Shown here piece after piece: positions 1 to 8,897 of a stretch of DNA of 64,000 nt (the first letter of the stretch is position 1; each line of letters opens with the position of its first letter). The DNA comes from Diaminobutyricibacter sp049994905 (GTDB lineage: Bacteria > Actinomycetota > Actinomycetes > Actinomycetales > Microbacteriaceae), in NCBI RefSeq assembly GCF_049994905.1, contig NZ_CP188258.1, positions 372,001 through 436,000 on the forward strand. The letters run 5' to 3'. A program made the translations under genes and the position numbers. Below the pieces are notes generated by a model, which made no database searches, was not told the DNA's origin, and worked only from the letters and a program-made list of their open reading frames with translations.

Positions 1-69
1 GCATTGAGTGGGCTCAGTGGGTCAACCTTAGATGCAGGCGATGACACTGTGACAATAGGTGTTGTCGAT

Positions 70-963
70 ATGGCAACTCGGGATTATCTTGTACCCATGA
101 CCACGCCAGCCGCACCGCGCCGCAACGCCTCCGGACTCGCCCGCGACATCGAGATCCTGGACCTTCTCGGTGGTCCCGAAGCTGCCCAGAACCGCGGACT
201 CGGGGTTGTCCGTGTGGCGCAACTCACCGGCCGCGACAAGGCTGTCGTCTCACGGTCGCTCGCAACGCTCGCCGATGCGGGAATCCTCGACCGCGACGAG
301 GCGAGTCTCACCTACCGGCTCGGATCCCGTCTGTACGCACTTGCGGCTCGAACCAGCGAGAGCAGGCTGGTCTCCGAGTCGCGTCCCTACCTGCGGAAGA
401 TCGCGCAGTCGACGCGCGAGACCACACACCTCTGCGTGCTGCGCGGCGGCAACGTTCTCACGGTGCTCAGCGAACTGAGCCCCCACGAATTCCGCACGAC
501 GGGCTGGGAGGGGATCACAACGGCGGCCTGGCGCACACCGTCGGGGCGGGTTCTTCTCAGCGACTGGGATCGGACGTCGCTCTCCCGGTGGTACCAGGAG
601 CACGGCAGCGACCTGCCGATCGTCGGCCCGACCGACCCGATCATGGCAGCAGCCGGCTTCTCGGTGCTGAGCTCGCCACCAGAAGACAAGGCGATCGTGC
701 GCGACTTCGACACTCTGCTCGACGAGCTGGCGCGCATCCGTGCCCGCGGCTACGCGACGCTCGACGAAGAGCTCGAGGTCGGAGTCGTCGGTGCGTCCGC
801 ACCCGTTCGCGACCTCAACGGTCGAACTGTGGCAGCCATCAACGTGAGCGCACCCAAGAGCCGCATCGGCGACCGCCTGGAAGGACTCGGACGCTACGTC
901 GCAGCCGCCGCCGACGAACTCTCACGCAAACTCGGCGCCGAGAGCGATCGCGACCCCGCCTGA
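70..963 (+). CDS. IclR-family transcriptional regulator
   Basis: The protein has an N-terminal winged helix-turn-helix (about residues 15-70, with VRVAQLTGRDKAVVSRSL as the recognition region) followed by an IclR effector domain with the late motif GYATLDEELEVGVVGASAPV. IclR proteins bind DNA as dimers or tetramers and usually control catabolic genes in response to small aromatic or organic acids; the ligand here cannot be read. The frame stays open upstream to a TTG at 4. ATG 70 is preferred because AGGTG lies 8 bases before it, but ATG 97 would also give a normal-length IclR protein. The promoter and any divergent partner lie outside the window. The family call is firm and the start uncertain. 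Confidence 0.85.
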   Translation: MATRDYLVPMTTPAAPRRNASGLARDIEILDLLGGPEAAQNRGLGVVRVAQLTGRDKAVVSRSLATLADAGILDRDEASLTYRLGSRLYALAARTSESRLVSESRPYLRKIAQSTRETTHLCVLRGGNVLTVLSELSPHEFRTTGWEGITTAAWRTPSGRVLLSDWDRTSLSRWYQEHGSDLPIVGPTDPIMAAAGFSVLSSPPEDKAIVRDFDTLLDELARIRARGYATLDEELEVGVVGASAPVRDLNGRTVAAINVSAPKSRIGDRLEGLGRYVAAAADELSRKLGAESDRDPA

Positions 964-1218
964 AACCAGCCGGACGGGTCAAGGGCCGGGGCGAGACGGA
1001 TGGCGGTGGTTGCTCAGCATTGACTTCCCTGGAGCACCCAATTGAGTGGGTTCATTCAGCCAGTAGACACCGCCCCCGGCCGCCAGCGCTAGGGCTTCAC
1101 AGATCGCTACGAATGGAGCGGGGCGGTCCCGTGCGGGCGATAGGGGCACGACGCGGCTGTGAATTCAATCCCTGTCTGGCCGCCCGGCGAAAAGCTAACC
1201 TCTCCCCAGGAGGCACAG

Positions 1219-1506
1219 GTGAACATCCAGGAACGGCAGGCGGCGACCGCGGCAGTCGAAGCATTCCGGCTGCAAAATCACTCCGTCTCCGCAGCGCACA
1301 AATCCCATTACGTGGTCGGAGCGTTGGGCCGCGAGTTCATCGTCTCGGATGAGATGGCACAGATCTTCCTCCGCCAAGTCGAACGAGTGCTCGAAGTTGA
1401 CGAATCCGCCTTGGTCGTCCTCAGACACCGCGACGGTGTCGAGTTGCTGCTTATCACCGACGACAACTCATTCACGATCCGTCCCGTACGAATGCCGCTG
1501 GACTAA
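1219..1506 (+). CDS. Small conserved-type hypothetical protein, 95 aa
   Basis: This short protein has no domain I recognise. It is soluble, of mixed alpha/beta character and rich in charged residues, with no signal peptide or membrane segment. The start is chosen at GTG 1219 because a perfect AGGAGG (1208-1213) sits five bases upstream; a GTG at 1159 is also in frame but has no ribosome-binding site. The gene stands alone between the IclR gene and an apparently empty stretch. Coding is supported by the strong Shine-Dalgarno sequence and typical high-GC codon use, but no function is proposed. Confidence 0.6.
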   Translation: MNIQERQAATAAVEAFRLQNHSVSAAHKSHYVVGALGREFIVSDEMAQIFLRQVERVLEVDESALVVLRHRDGVELLLITDDNSFTIRPVRMPLD

Positions 1507-1885
1507 CAGCGGCACAGTCCCTGACGGGGAACGCCTCGACGGTGACGCTCAGGCGTTGCCGTCAGTTGCGAACGGGCGGGGAGAGCGTGTCGGCGGTCGT
1601 TGATCGCCCCCATTCGAGACCTGAGGCGTCGATGACTATCTTGGGCTTCGTCGCCACCCGATGATCGGCCACGGCACGCCAAGAACGCAGACCGCGCGGA
1701 GCCAATGAACGACTTGTCGGGCTGATACTCCTAGCCCAGCACCTGCTTGCCGAACCGTTCACCAACCCGGACGGATCCGAGGGAAGAGACGCGCTACGCG
1801 CGCCAGCGCCGGCTGCTTCTGGGCACGGACTCGTCCACGTAACCGACCGTGCAGAACCTCACTCTCTCGCGGGAGGGAGGTCTCG
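1507..1885. other. Gene-free stretch, no clear feature
   Basis: These 379 bases hold no reading frame I can assign. A 67-codon frame on the minus strand (1562-1765) lacks a convincing ribosome-binding site and resembles no family I know. The stretch may be decayed coding sequence, but no transposase or other homologous fragment was identified with confidence. No obvious terminator hairpin was seen. Confidence 0.4.
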
Positions 1886-2254
1886 TCAGTTCGTCGCTTC
1901 GGCTTCGGCGCGCTGCATAAGCATGGCGCGCCAGTCGGCGGGCAGTCGGCTCGCCGGACCGGGAACGCCTTGCTCGTCCGGGTGGCTCGACGGGGGCGCG
2001 AGCGGCGGGCCATCGGCGTACTGGTCGGTGCGGAAGTCCCAGAACCAGTCCTCGCCGGGCTCGAAGCTCTGTATGTAACGGTGTCCGGTCGCCGCGGCAT
2101 GCGCGCGGGCGTGCCGTGCGAGCGAGTCGTCGCAGCAGCCGACGTGGCCGCACTCGGCGCAGCGCCGCAGGTGAACCCACCAACCGCCGTCCCGATCGCA
2201 TTCGACGCAACCGACGCCGCTCGGCGGCACGGTCGTGTTGACTCCGTCCGTCAT
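1886..2254 (-). CDS. UBP-type zinc finger protein
   Basis: The 122-residue protein is almost entirely a UBP-type (ZnF-UBP) zinc finger. The Cys/His ligands are visible in GCVEC (about 15-19), RRCAECGHVGCCDDS (about 30-44) and RHARAHAAATGHRYIQSF, followed by the typical EPGEDWFWDF end. In eukaryotes this fold binds the free C-terminus of ubiquitin; stand-alone actinobacterial copies have no established role. Its start overlaps the stop of the DUF5996 gene by four bases (2251-2254), so the two are translationally coupled on the minus strand, DUF5996 first. Confidence 0.85.
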   Translation of the reverse strand: MTDGVNTTVPPSGVGCVECDRDGGWWVHLRRCAECGHVGCCDDSLARHARAHAAATGHRYIQSFEPGEDWFWDFRTDQYADGPPLAPPSSHPDEQGVPGPASRLPADWRAMLMQRAEAEATN

Positions 2255-3180
2255 CGTCGACTCCTCGCGTGGTGCGGTGCGATCAGCAGTTCGGGAGACC
2301 AGTCGCCGCGCAGAGCGGCCGCGTCGTATGTGGCGCGGAGGAAGGCGAGCACGGTCGCGTCAGGGTCGGGCGAGGTCCTTGCGACCTCGTAGGGAAGCAG
2401 GAACTCGCCATACTCCTCGCTGAACCATGCTCCGGGCGGCAGCTCGGCCTCCGTGTAGCCCTCGGGCGCCGGGTACGCGTACGAGTAGAACGCGCCCTCG
2501 GAACCTCCGCCCGGCCAGAATCCCGCACTGCTCAGCTCGTGCGAGTAGCCCTCGCGCATCACGCTGTCCGGGCAGTTCGGCGCGCCGCCCGGGTGCGGGG
2601 GAGCGGTCCGCCCGGAGAAGCGCGTGACGGCAAGATCCATCGCTCCCCAGAAGAAGTGCACAGGGCTGACTTTGCCGCGGAACTCGGAGCGGAAGCGCTG
2701 GAGGACGCGGTCTGCCTGGACCAGCTGGCGCCAGAAGGCGTTCGCGTGCTCCGGAACGTAGTCGGCGTGGACGGTGTCGTCGGCGAAGGGGATTGCGATC
2801 TCCACCTCGTTCGGCGAGGGGTGGATGGCGACCTCGACGTTGAGTCGGAGGAGCGCTTCGAAGACCTCGGCGTAGAACTGCGCGACGGATCGGCCGGGAA
2901 GCGGAATGGACACCAGGCCGCCGTCGCTCGTGCGCACAAGCAGCACATGGTCGACGAAATCGAAGCCGATCTCCAGCAGTCGTGTGCCGACCGGGATCGC
3001 TCCCGTCGTCAGCCCGCGCGCGTCGACGCGCAACGTGACATGCCACCAGTGGTTGACAGGGGCGGCCAGCGCCATCCGGATCTTGCCCACGATCTGCGTC
3101 CACATGTGCACGGTGTCGCGAGTCGGCGTCCAGGTCTCCACCGCGAGCGCCGGCCAGGCTGCATCGTCCGTCACGTCCAC
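2251..3180 (-). CDS. DUF5996 family protein
   Basis: This 309-residue protein matches the DUF5996 pattern: an N-terminal WPALAVETWTPTRDT block, a central PVNHWWHVTLRVDARGL block and a later PVHFFWGAMDLAVTRFSGR block followed by a proline/glycine-rich segment. Function is unknown and no catalytic motif is evident. It is probably cytoplasmic, with no signal peptide or membrane helix. It opens a two-gene unit with the UBP zinc finger gene, sharing a four-base overlap, and is divergent from the DUF445 gene across about 75 bases. Confidence 0.8.
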   Translation of the reverse strand: MDVTDDAAWPALAVETWTPTRDTVHMWTQIVGKIRMALAAPVNHWWHVTLRVDARGLTTGAIPVGTRLLEIGFDFVDHVLLVRTSDGGLVSIPLPGRSVAQFYAEVFEALLRLNVEVAIHPSPNEVEIAIPFADDTVHADYVPEHANAFWRQLVQADRVLQRFRSEFRGKVSPVHFFWGAMDLAVTRFSGRTAPPHPGGAPNCPDSVMREGYSHELSSAGFWPGGGSEGAFYSYAYPAPEGYTEAELPPGAWFSEEYGEFLLPYEVARTSPDPDATVLAFLRATYDAAALRGDWSPELLIAPHHARSRR

Positions 3181-3254
3181 CTTTCGGTCGTCTGAGCATT
3201 CACTTTAGTCCGCGTCACTTACGGTGGTGAGTGCGGCGTCCCGGAAGGAACACG

Positions 3255-4538
3255 ATGACCACCACCACGCGCGACAGTCTGATCAGTGAGACCGACCTCG
3301 AGCGTCGAGCTGCGCTTCGGCGCATGAAGACGCTCGCGGCGGCCCTCCTGTTTATCTCGGCGGTCGTCTTCGCGGTCGCTTTCGCATTCGAGGACCGGTA
3401 TGCGTGGCTGGGCTTCGTGCGGGCGGCGGCGGAGGGGGCGATGGTGGGTGGCCTCGCGGACTGGTTCGCAGTGACCGCGCTGTTTCGGCATCCGCTCGGT
3501 CTGCGTATTCCGCACACGGCGATCATCCCGAACCGCAAAGACGAGATCGGGGCGAGCCTCGGCGAGTTCGTCGAACAGAACTTCCTCTCCGACGAGGTGG
3601 TGCGCAGCAAGCTGGCCACCTTCAGTGTGGCCGACCGACTGGGCGGGTGGCTCGCTGATCCGGTGAATGCGGAGCGAGCGAGCGCCGAGGGTGCCGTGAT
3701 GGCTCAGGGCGTGCTGCGCCTCCTCGGCGATGGCGACGTCGAGAGTCTCATAGAAAGGCTCGCCCGGGAGTATCTGTTCGACCCGGAGTGGGCTCCCACG
3801 CTCGGTCGGGTGGGGTCGGAACTCGTCGCCGCCGACCAGCAGCGAGCGGTCGTCGACGCCCTCGTCGATGCGGCCGAGACGTGGCTCAACGAGCATCCGG
3901 ATGCGCTCGGCGAGATCGTCTCCACCCGTCTGCCGCGCTGGGTTCCCGGGTTCGTCGGCGACCTCGCCGACGAGCGCGCCCATCGAGAAGTGATCGGCCT
4001 GTTGCAGTCGGTGCGCTACGACCCGGAGCATCCCCTGCGGGTGGCGATCGACGGTTACCTTTTCGATCTCACCGATCGGTTGCAGAACGACGACGCGATG
4101 GCCGAACGGGTCGAGCAGATCAAGGCCGAGTTCCTGCAGAGTCCCCGGCTGCGCTCCTTCGCCGCCCAGCTGTGGGACGCGGTAAAGACGACGCTCGACG
4201 AGTCGCTGGCCGATCCCGCGAGCGGATTGCGGTCGGCAGCGACATCTGCGCTGGTCGATATCGGCGTGCGGCTCTCGAGTGATCGGGCGCTCGCGGCCAA
4301 GATCGACGCGTGGATCGCCGACGCAGCGGGCTATGCGGTGCAGAAGTACCGTCACGATCTCGCCTCGGTGATCAGTGACACGGTCCAGCGCTGGGACGCG
4401 CGCGAGACCACGCAGAAGATCGAGCTGCAGGTCGGCCGCGATCTGCAGTTCATCCGCATCAACGGCACGGTGGTCGGGGCGATCGCCGGCGTCGTGATCT
4501 TCACGATTGCCACGGGCGTGCACGCGATATTCGCCTGA
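3255..4538 (+). CDS. DUF445 family membrane protein
   Basis: The 427-residue protein has an N-terminal hydrophobic helix (about 30-50), the DUF445 hallmark region GAMVGGLADWFAVTALFRHP and IPHTAIIPNRKDEIG, a long charged helical middle, and a C-terminal membrane helix (about 405-425). Family members are inner-membrane proteins of unknown function, related to YjiN of E. coli. ATG 3255 is chosen over a GTG at 3231 because GGAAGG lies about 8 bases before it. The gene is followed after 29 bases by a GNAT gene on the same strand, so the two may be cotranscribed. Confidence 0.85.
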   Translation: MTTTTRDSLISETDLERRAALRRMKTLAAALLFISAVVFAVAFAFEDRYAWLGFVRAAAEGAMVGGLADWFAVTALFRHPLGLRIPHTAIIPNRKDEIGASLGEFVEQNFLSDEVVRSKLATFSVADRLGGWLADPVNAERASAEGAVMAQGVLRLLGDGDVESLIERLAREYLFDPEWAPTLGRVGSELVAADQQRAVVDALVDAAETWLNEHPDALGEIVSTRLPRWVPGFVGDLADERAHREVIGLLQSVRYDPEHPLRVAIDGYLFDLTDRLQNDDAMAERVEQIKAEFLQSPRLRSFAAQLWDAVKTTLDESLADPASGLRSAATSALVDIGVRLSSDRALAAKIDAWIADAAGYAVQKYRHDLASVISDTVQRWDARETTQKIELQVGRDLQFIRINGTVVGAIAGVVIFTIATGVHAIFA

Positions 4539-4567
4539 TCGGTTTCCGCGCCGACGAAGGAGGCCGA

Positions 4568-5161
4568 GTGACAAACACCCATTGGGGCGGACCCGCTCCC
4601 GCTGGACTGACAACCGCGGAGTTCGTACTGCGTCCGATCGTGGCCGACGACGCGGAGAAGGATCATGCCGCCGTGATGGAGACGCGGGACGATCTACGGC
4701 TCTGGGAGCAATCGGAGTGGCCCGCGGACGACTTCACGGTGGAGGCAAACCGGGAAGACCTCGTCGGCCTGGAAGAACGTCACGCCGAAGGTCGCGCGTT
4801 CACGTACACGGTGCTCGCTCCGGACGGCAGCGAGTCCCTCGGCTGTGTCTACGTCTTCCCCATCGGCGCCTCCTTCCTCGAGAAATCCACGGTCACGCCT
4901 GTCGGTGACGACGAGTGGGCCGACGTGGAGGCCGTCGTGTACTTCTGGGCTCGTCGCAGTCAGATGGAGAAGGGGATGGATGAGCGGCTTCTGGCCGCCC
5001 TTCGCACCTGGTTCGCGGACGAGTGGAAGGTGGACAGACCCGTCTTCGTCACGAATGAGCAGTTCACCCAGCAGGTGGAGCTCATGCGGCGCGCCGATCT
5101 GCGCCTGAAGTTCGAGCTCGTCGAGCCGGGCAAGCCGGGGATGTACCTGGTCTTTGGTTGA
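4568..5161 (+). CDS. GNAT-like N-acetyltransferase
   Basis: The 197-residue protein has an N-terminal FVLRPIVADDAEKDHAAVM strand-helix unit typical of GNAT acetyltransferases and a central strand pair in FTYTVLAPDGSESLGCVYVFP. The acetyl-CoA pyrophosphate loop (Q/RxxGxG/A) is not clearly recognisable, so the fold is likely but catalysis is less certain. The GTG start has AAGGAGG directly upstream at good spacing. The substrate cannot be inferred from the neighbours. Confidence 0.6.
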   Translation: MTNTHWGGPAPAGLTTAEFVLRPIVADDAEKDHAAVMETRDDLRLWEQSEWPADDFTVEANREDLVGLEERHAEGRAFTYTVLAPDGSESLGCVYVFPIGASFLEKSTVTPVGDDEWADVEAVVYFWARRSQMEKGMDERLLAALRTWFADEWKVDRPVFVTNEQFTQQVELMRRADLRLKFELVEPGKPGMYLVFG

Positions 5162-5198
5162 GCGGGCGCGGGCACACTGCCGGCGCTGCAGAAACGGG

Positions 5199-5228
5199 TT
5201 GACTTGTCTCGTAGACATTGCGTAAGGT
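5199..5228 (+). promoter_or_regulatory. Promoter of the GH32 fructanase gene
   Basis: TTGACT (5199-5204) and TAAGGT (5223-5228) are separated by 18 bases, a plausible housekeeping promoter with the actinobacterial TAnnnT -10. The predicted start point, about 5235, lies at the edge of the LacI-type operator at 5236-5249. This leaves a leader of about 120 bases before the chosen ATG. Confidence 0.55.
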
Positions 5229-5235
5229 GCCGTCT

Positions 5236-5249
5236 TGACAACGTTGTCA
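5236..5249. promoter_or_regulatory. LacI-type operator 1 (fructanase gene)
   Basis: TGACAACGTTGTCA is a perfect 14-bp palindrome with the central CG typical of LacI-family operators. It sits just after the predicted -10 box, where a bound repressor would block initiation. Two near-identical copies flank the LacI regulator gene at 11362-11375 and 11440-11453. Confidence 0.8.
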
Positions 5250-5359
5250 TGTTTGACATCGAGGTCTTCCACACAGGCCGGCCGGCTCCGCAGCGCACAT
5301 CAGTGCGTGTCGGGGAACGGACTGGACTTGTCCACGACACTTCACGAACAGGTTGGTCG

Positions 5360-7876
5360 ATGACGATCTTCACCCGAGCTGCACTCACAGTGGCCGCTGT
5401 CGTATCCACGGCACTTCTGTCACTCTCGTTCGCGGTTCCTGCACCGGCGACGGCGGACTCCATCGCGCAGCCGGACACCAGGCCCGACTATCACTACACG
5501 CCGGCTCAGAACTGGATGAACGACCCGAACGGTCTTATCTATTACGGCGGGCGCTATCACCTCTTCTATCAGTACAACGCGACCGGAAATACCGGGGGGA
5601 ACGCATCGTGGGGCCATGCGGTCAGCACGGATCTCACGCACTGGAAGCAGTTGCCGATCGCGATTCCGTCAGACAGCAACGAGGAGGTCTGGTCGGGAAG
5701 CGTTGTTTACGACAGCAGAAACACCAGCGGTCTCGGCGCGAACGGCAAGGGTCCGCTCGTTGCCGTGTATACGAGTGCTCCGCGCGCGACTGGCGTCCAG
5801 CGGCAGTCGATCGCGTATAGCAACGACGGCGGCACCACCTGGACGAAGTACGCGAACAACCCGGTGATCGACATCGGCTCCCACAATTTCCGTGACCCGA
5901 AGGTGTTCTGGTACGCGCCGGCGAAGCAGTGGCGGATGGTGGTGGCGCTGTCAGACCAGCACAAGGTGGCCATCTATGGTTCGCCTGACCTGAAGAACTG
6001 GACCGAGCACAGCGAGTTCGGGCCGGATGGTGTGACGACGGCGGTCTGGGAATGCCCCGACCTGTTTCCGATGCAACTCGACGGCAAGGCCAGCGAAACC
6101 AAGTGGGTGTTGACGGTGAACGTTGCTGGAAAGGCCGAATATTTCGTCGGGTCGTTCGATGGGAAGACGTTTACGAATAGCGAAGCTCCGTACTCGGCAC
6201 CCACCGGCACCAGTCTCAACGACTTTGAGGGGGCAACCTACGGAGCCGGTTGGACGACGACCGGCACGGCGTTCGGAACGGGCCCGGCGCACAACACAGG
6301 AGCGACCGGATTCATCGGGTCGGGCTACGTTGACACCTTCCACAACTCCGATGCGGAGACGGGATCGCTGACGTCACCGGCATTCATAATCGACAAGACG
6401 CATCTCAACTTCCTGATCGGCGGCGGCAACCACCCGTACATTCCGGGTGGCTCGACCGCTGCTCCGGCAGGGGACACCTTCCAGGACTTCGAAGGCGACT
6501 CGCTGCCCGGCTGGACCGGTACGGGCTCATTCGCCGGAATCACCCCGTCCAAAGAGTCGTTGAGCGGTCAACTCGGCAGCGGCGTTCTCGACACCTGCCA
6601 GGCCGGCTGTGATGCTGCCGAGGGCACCATCACCTCACCGACGTTCACAGTCGCTCATCCGTACATCAATCTGCTGACCGCCGGCGGTGAACATCCGTGG
6701 GGTCAGGCGAACCCGACCTCCGTCAACCTGGTTGTCAACGGGAACGTCGTTGCCAGCGTCACCGGCAACAACACCCCGAACATGGACTGGGTGCACATGG
6801 ACGCGTCAGCGTTTGTCGGCCAGCAAGCGACACTGCAAGTCGTCGACGAAAGCGACGGAAGCGCGGGGTGGGGCCACATGATGGTCGACAACATCGTTTT
6901 CTCCGATGCGATCGCGAACCCGTGGAACACCGAAACCGGCGCCAATCTCATCGTCGACGGTCAGGTCGTGCGCACGGCGACGGGAAACGACAGTGGTCTG
7001 CTGGATTGGACGAGCTGGGATCTGAGCGACCTGCAGGGCAAGCAAGCCCAGCTTCAGCTGGTGGACATGAACCAGGGAGGGTGGGGCCATCTCCTCGCCG
7101 ACCAGTTCACGCTCGCTGACCAGCCTGCGCTGAGCATGACGCAGCGCGCGCACTGGCTCGACTACGGCCACGACTTCTATGCTGCGGTCACCTTCAATGA
7201 CGCGCCCGCGAACCAGAGGATCGCAGTCGGGTGGATGAACAACTGGGATTACGCGAACACCATTCCGACGAACGGCTGGCGGGGAACGCAGTCCGCGCCG
7301 CGCATCCTTTCGCTCCGTACGATCGACGGCCAGCCCCGCATCGTGCAGAAAGTTGCACCCCAGGTGACCCAGTTGGCTGAATTGCGCCAGCTCAAGGTGA
7401 TTGGGCCGACCGCAATTCCCGCTGGAACGAAGGTCCTGTCAGCCACAACCGGTGAGAACTCCGCCCGCCTCGATGCCGTTTTTGCGGCCGGTTCCGCGAA
7501 GTCATTCGGGCTACAGCTTTTCCGCTCGGCGGACGGCTCGCAGTACCTATCGGTTACATATGACACGACAACGGGCACGCTCAGCGTTGATCGAACCCAC
7601 TCCGGAAATGTCGGCTTCAACTCTGCGTTCCCGAGCATCGACGCGGCAGCCGTGCACCTGGATCACGGGCTGCTGCGCCTGGAGATCTACCTGGATAAGA
7701 CATCCGTCGAAGCCTTCGCACAGGGCGGTACGACCGCGATCACGGACCTGACATTCCCACGGTCCGGCAGCAACGGTATCGCCCTCTCGTCCACAGGAGG
7801 GGCGGCGGGCCTCGTGGGACTCACGGTCACACCACTGGCGAATGCGATGGCCAACGCCTACAACGGCCAGGAGTAG
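5360..7876 (+). CDS. Secreted GH32 fructanase (levanase/inulinase-like) with nested inserted domains
   Basis: This 838-residue enzyme should hydrolyse beta-fructosidic bonds outside the cell. A Sec signal peptide spans about residues 1-32 (cleavage near ATA-DS). The GH32 five-bladed propeller carries the nucleophile D55 in WMNDPNG, D179 in FRDP and the acid/base E231 in WECPDLF. The blade fold is interrupted at about 285-590 by a lectin-like beta-sandwich, itself split by a complete second copy (about 371-520). The propeller resumes at WLDYGHDFYAAV (about 599) and ends in the GH32 C-terminal sandwich (about 690-838). ATG 5360 is chosen because it begins the signal peptide; no cell-wall anchor is seen. 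Fructokinase follows, and a LacI operator precedes. Levan versus inulin specificity cannot be decided. Confidence 0.9.
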   Translation: MTIFTRAALTVAAVVSTALLSLSFAVPAPATADSIAQPDTRPDYHYTPAQNWMNDPNGLIYYGGRYHLFYQYNATGNTGGNASWGHAVSTDLTHWKQLPIAIPSDSNEEVWSGSVVYDSRNTSGLGANGKGPLVAVYTSAPRATGVQRQSIAYSNDGGTTWTKYANNPVIDIGSHNFRDPKVFWYAPAKQWRMVVALSDQHKVAIYGSPDLKNWTEHSEFGPDGVTTAVWECPDLFPMQLDGKASETKWVLTVNVAGKAEYFVGSFDGKTFTNSEAPYSAPTGTSLNDFEGATYGAGWTTTGTAFGTGPAHNTGATGFIGSGYVDTFHNSDAETGSLTSPAFIIDKTHLNFLIGGGNHPYIPGGSTAAPAGDTFQDFEGDSLPGWTGTGSFAGITPSKESLSGQLGSGVLDTCQAGCDAAEGTITSPTFTVAHPYINLLTAGGEHPWGQANPTSVNLVVNGNVVASVTGNNTPNMDWVHMDASAFVGQQATLQVVDESDGSAGWGHMMVDNIVFSDAIANPWNTETGANLIVDGQVVRTATGNDSGLLDWTSWDLSDLQGKQAQLQLVDMNQGGWGHLLADQFTLADQPALSMTQRAHWLDYGHDFYAAVTFNDAPANQRIAVGWMNNWDYANTIPTNGWRGTQSAPRILSLRTIDGQPRIVQKVAPQVTQLAELRQLKVIGPTAIPAGTKVLSATTGENSARLDAVFAAGSAKSFGLQLFRSADGSQYLSVTYDTTTGTLSVDRTHSGNVGFNSAFPSIDAAAVHLDHGLLRLEIYLDKTSVEAFAQGGTTAITDLTFPRSGSNGIALSSTGGAAGLVGLTVTPLANAMANAYNGQE

Positions 7877-7935
7877 TTCGATGGTGGCCTCGACTTTGTA
7901 ACATCGAGTCCACTGGTTCTTTGGAGGCTTGCAAG

Positions 7936-8862
7936 GTGACGGGTGCTCACGCAATCGTGATCGGCGAAGCCCTCGTCGACGTCATCCGTGACGCCGCGGG
8001 TGGCGTTCGCAGTCAACCGGGCGGTAGTCCGATGAACGTTGCAGTCGGACTCGCCCGGCTCGGTATCGACACCGCCCTCGTCACCCAACTCGGGGACGAC
8101 GACAACGGCCGGATGATCGTGGAGCACCTCCGCGACTCGGCCGTCACCCTGCAGGCCGGCTCGCTCACCGTCGATCCGACATCGACCGCCACCGCAACAC
8201 TCGATGCGTCGGGAGCAGCCACCTATGGCTTCGACCTGCGCTGGAGTATCTCACTCCCTGTCGTCGCGGGAGCCGATCTCATCCACACAGGATCGATCGG
8301 TTCGATTCTGGAACCGGGTGCAGAATCCGTTCGCACGATATTCGCCTCGGCGGATCCATCCGTGCTCCTGAGCTTCGACCCGAACATCCGGCCTGCGATC
8401 ATGGGAGACCGCGACGGGGTCACCCGCCGCGTCGAGGACCTCGCCGCCACGTGTCATGTTGTGAAGATGAGCGACGAGGACGCCGCCTGGCTCTACCCGA
8501 ATCGAAGCCTCGATGAGATCGCCGAGAAATACATCGCCGGCGGTACGACGCTGTTCGCCGTGACGCGCGGTCCACATGGCTGCCTGATGCGCACCGATGC
8601 TGTGGAGCTGCGCCTTCCCGCACCCTCGGTCGCCGTCGTCGACACGGTGGGTGCCGGTGACGCCTTCATGTCGGGGCTGTTGTACGCGATTCTCGGCTCC
8701 GGGCTGACGGGTGCGGTCTTGACGGGCAGACTCGACCGGACGGCTGTCGAGCACATCGCCGGCGTGGCACTGCGGTCGGCCGCGATCACCGTCGCGCGCG
8801 CCGGGGCGAACCCCCCACGTGCGGGAGAGCTGGATGTCGAACCGGTTAAGAAGCGGGGCTGA
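7936..8862 (+). CDS. PfkB-family sugar kinase, probable fructokinase
   Basis: The 308-residue protein is a PfkB/ribokinase-fold kinase: the N-terminal signature GGSPMNVAVGLARLG and the C-terminal signature DTVGAGDAFMSG with catalytic base D242. It likely uses ATP to make fructose 6-phosphate from fructose released by the neighbouring GH32 enzyme and imported by the FrcBCA-like transporter. GTG 7936 is chosen because GGAGG lies 8 bases upstream. The gene follows the fructanase gene by 59 bases and is probably cotranscribed and under the same operator. Other ribokinase-family substrates are possible, but the context favours fructose. Confidence 0.85.
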   Translation: MTGAHAIVIGEALVDVIRDAAGGVRSQPGGSPMNVAVGLARLGIDTALVTQLGDDDNGRMIVEHLRDSAVTLQAGSLTVDPTSTATATLDASGAATYGFDLRWSISLPVVAGADLIHTGSIGSILEPGAESVRTIFASADPSVLLSFDPNIRPAIMGDRDGVTRRVEDLAATCHVVKMSDEDAAWLYPNRSLDEIAEKYIAGGTTLFAVTRGPHGCLMRTDAVELRLPAPSVAVVDTVGAGDAFMSGLLYAILGSGLTGAVLTGRLDRTAVEHIAGVALRSAAITVARAGANPPRAGELDVEPVKKRG

Positions 8863-8897
8863 GGCGCAGGACACACCCGCGCGCTAGGGTTCTCGGC

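Noticed and set aside
1562..1765. Minus-strand 67-codon frame as a transposase remnant
   Set aside because: No transposase motif, terminal repeat or target duplication could be identified.
5204..5359. Upstream extension of the GH32 frame from 5204
   Set aside because: It spans the predicted promoter and operator and would bury the signal peptide; ATG 5360 starts a standard signal sequence.
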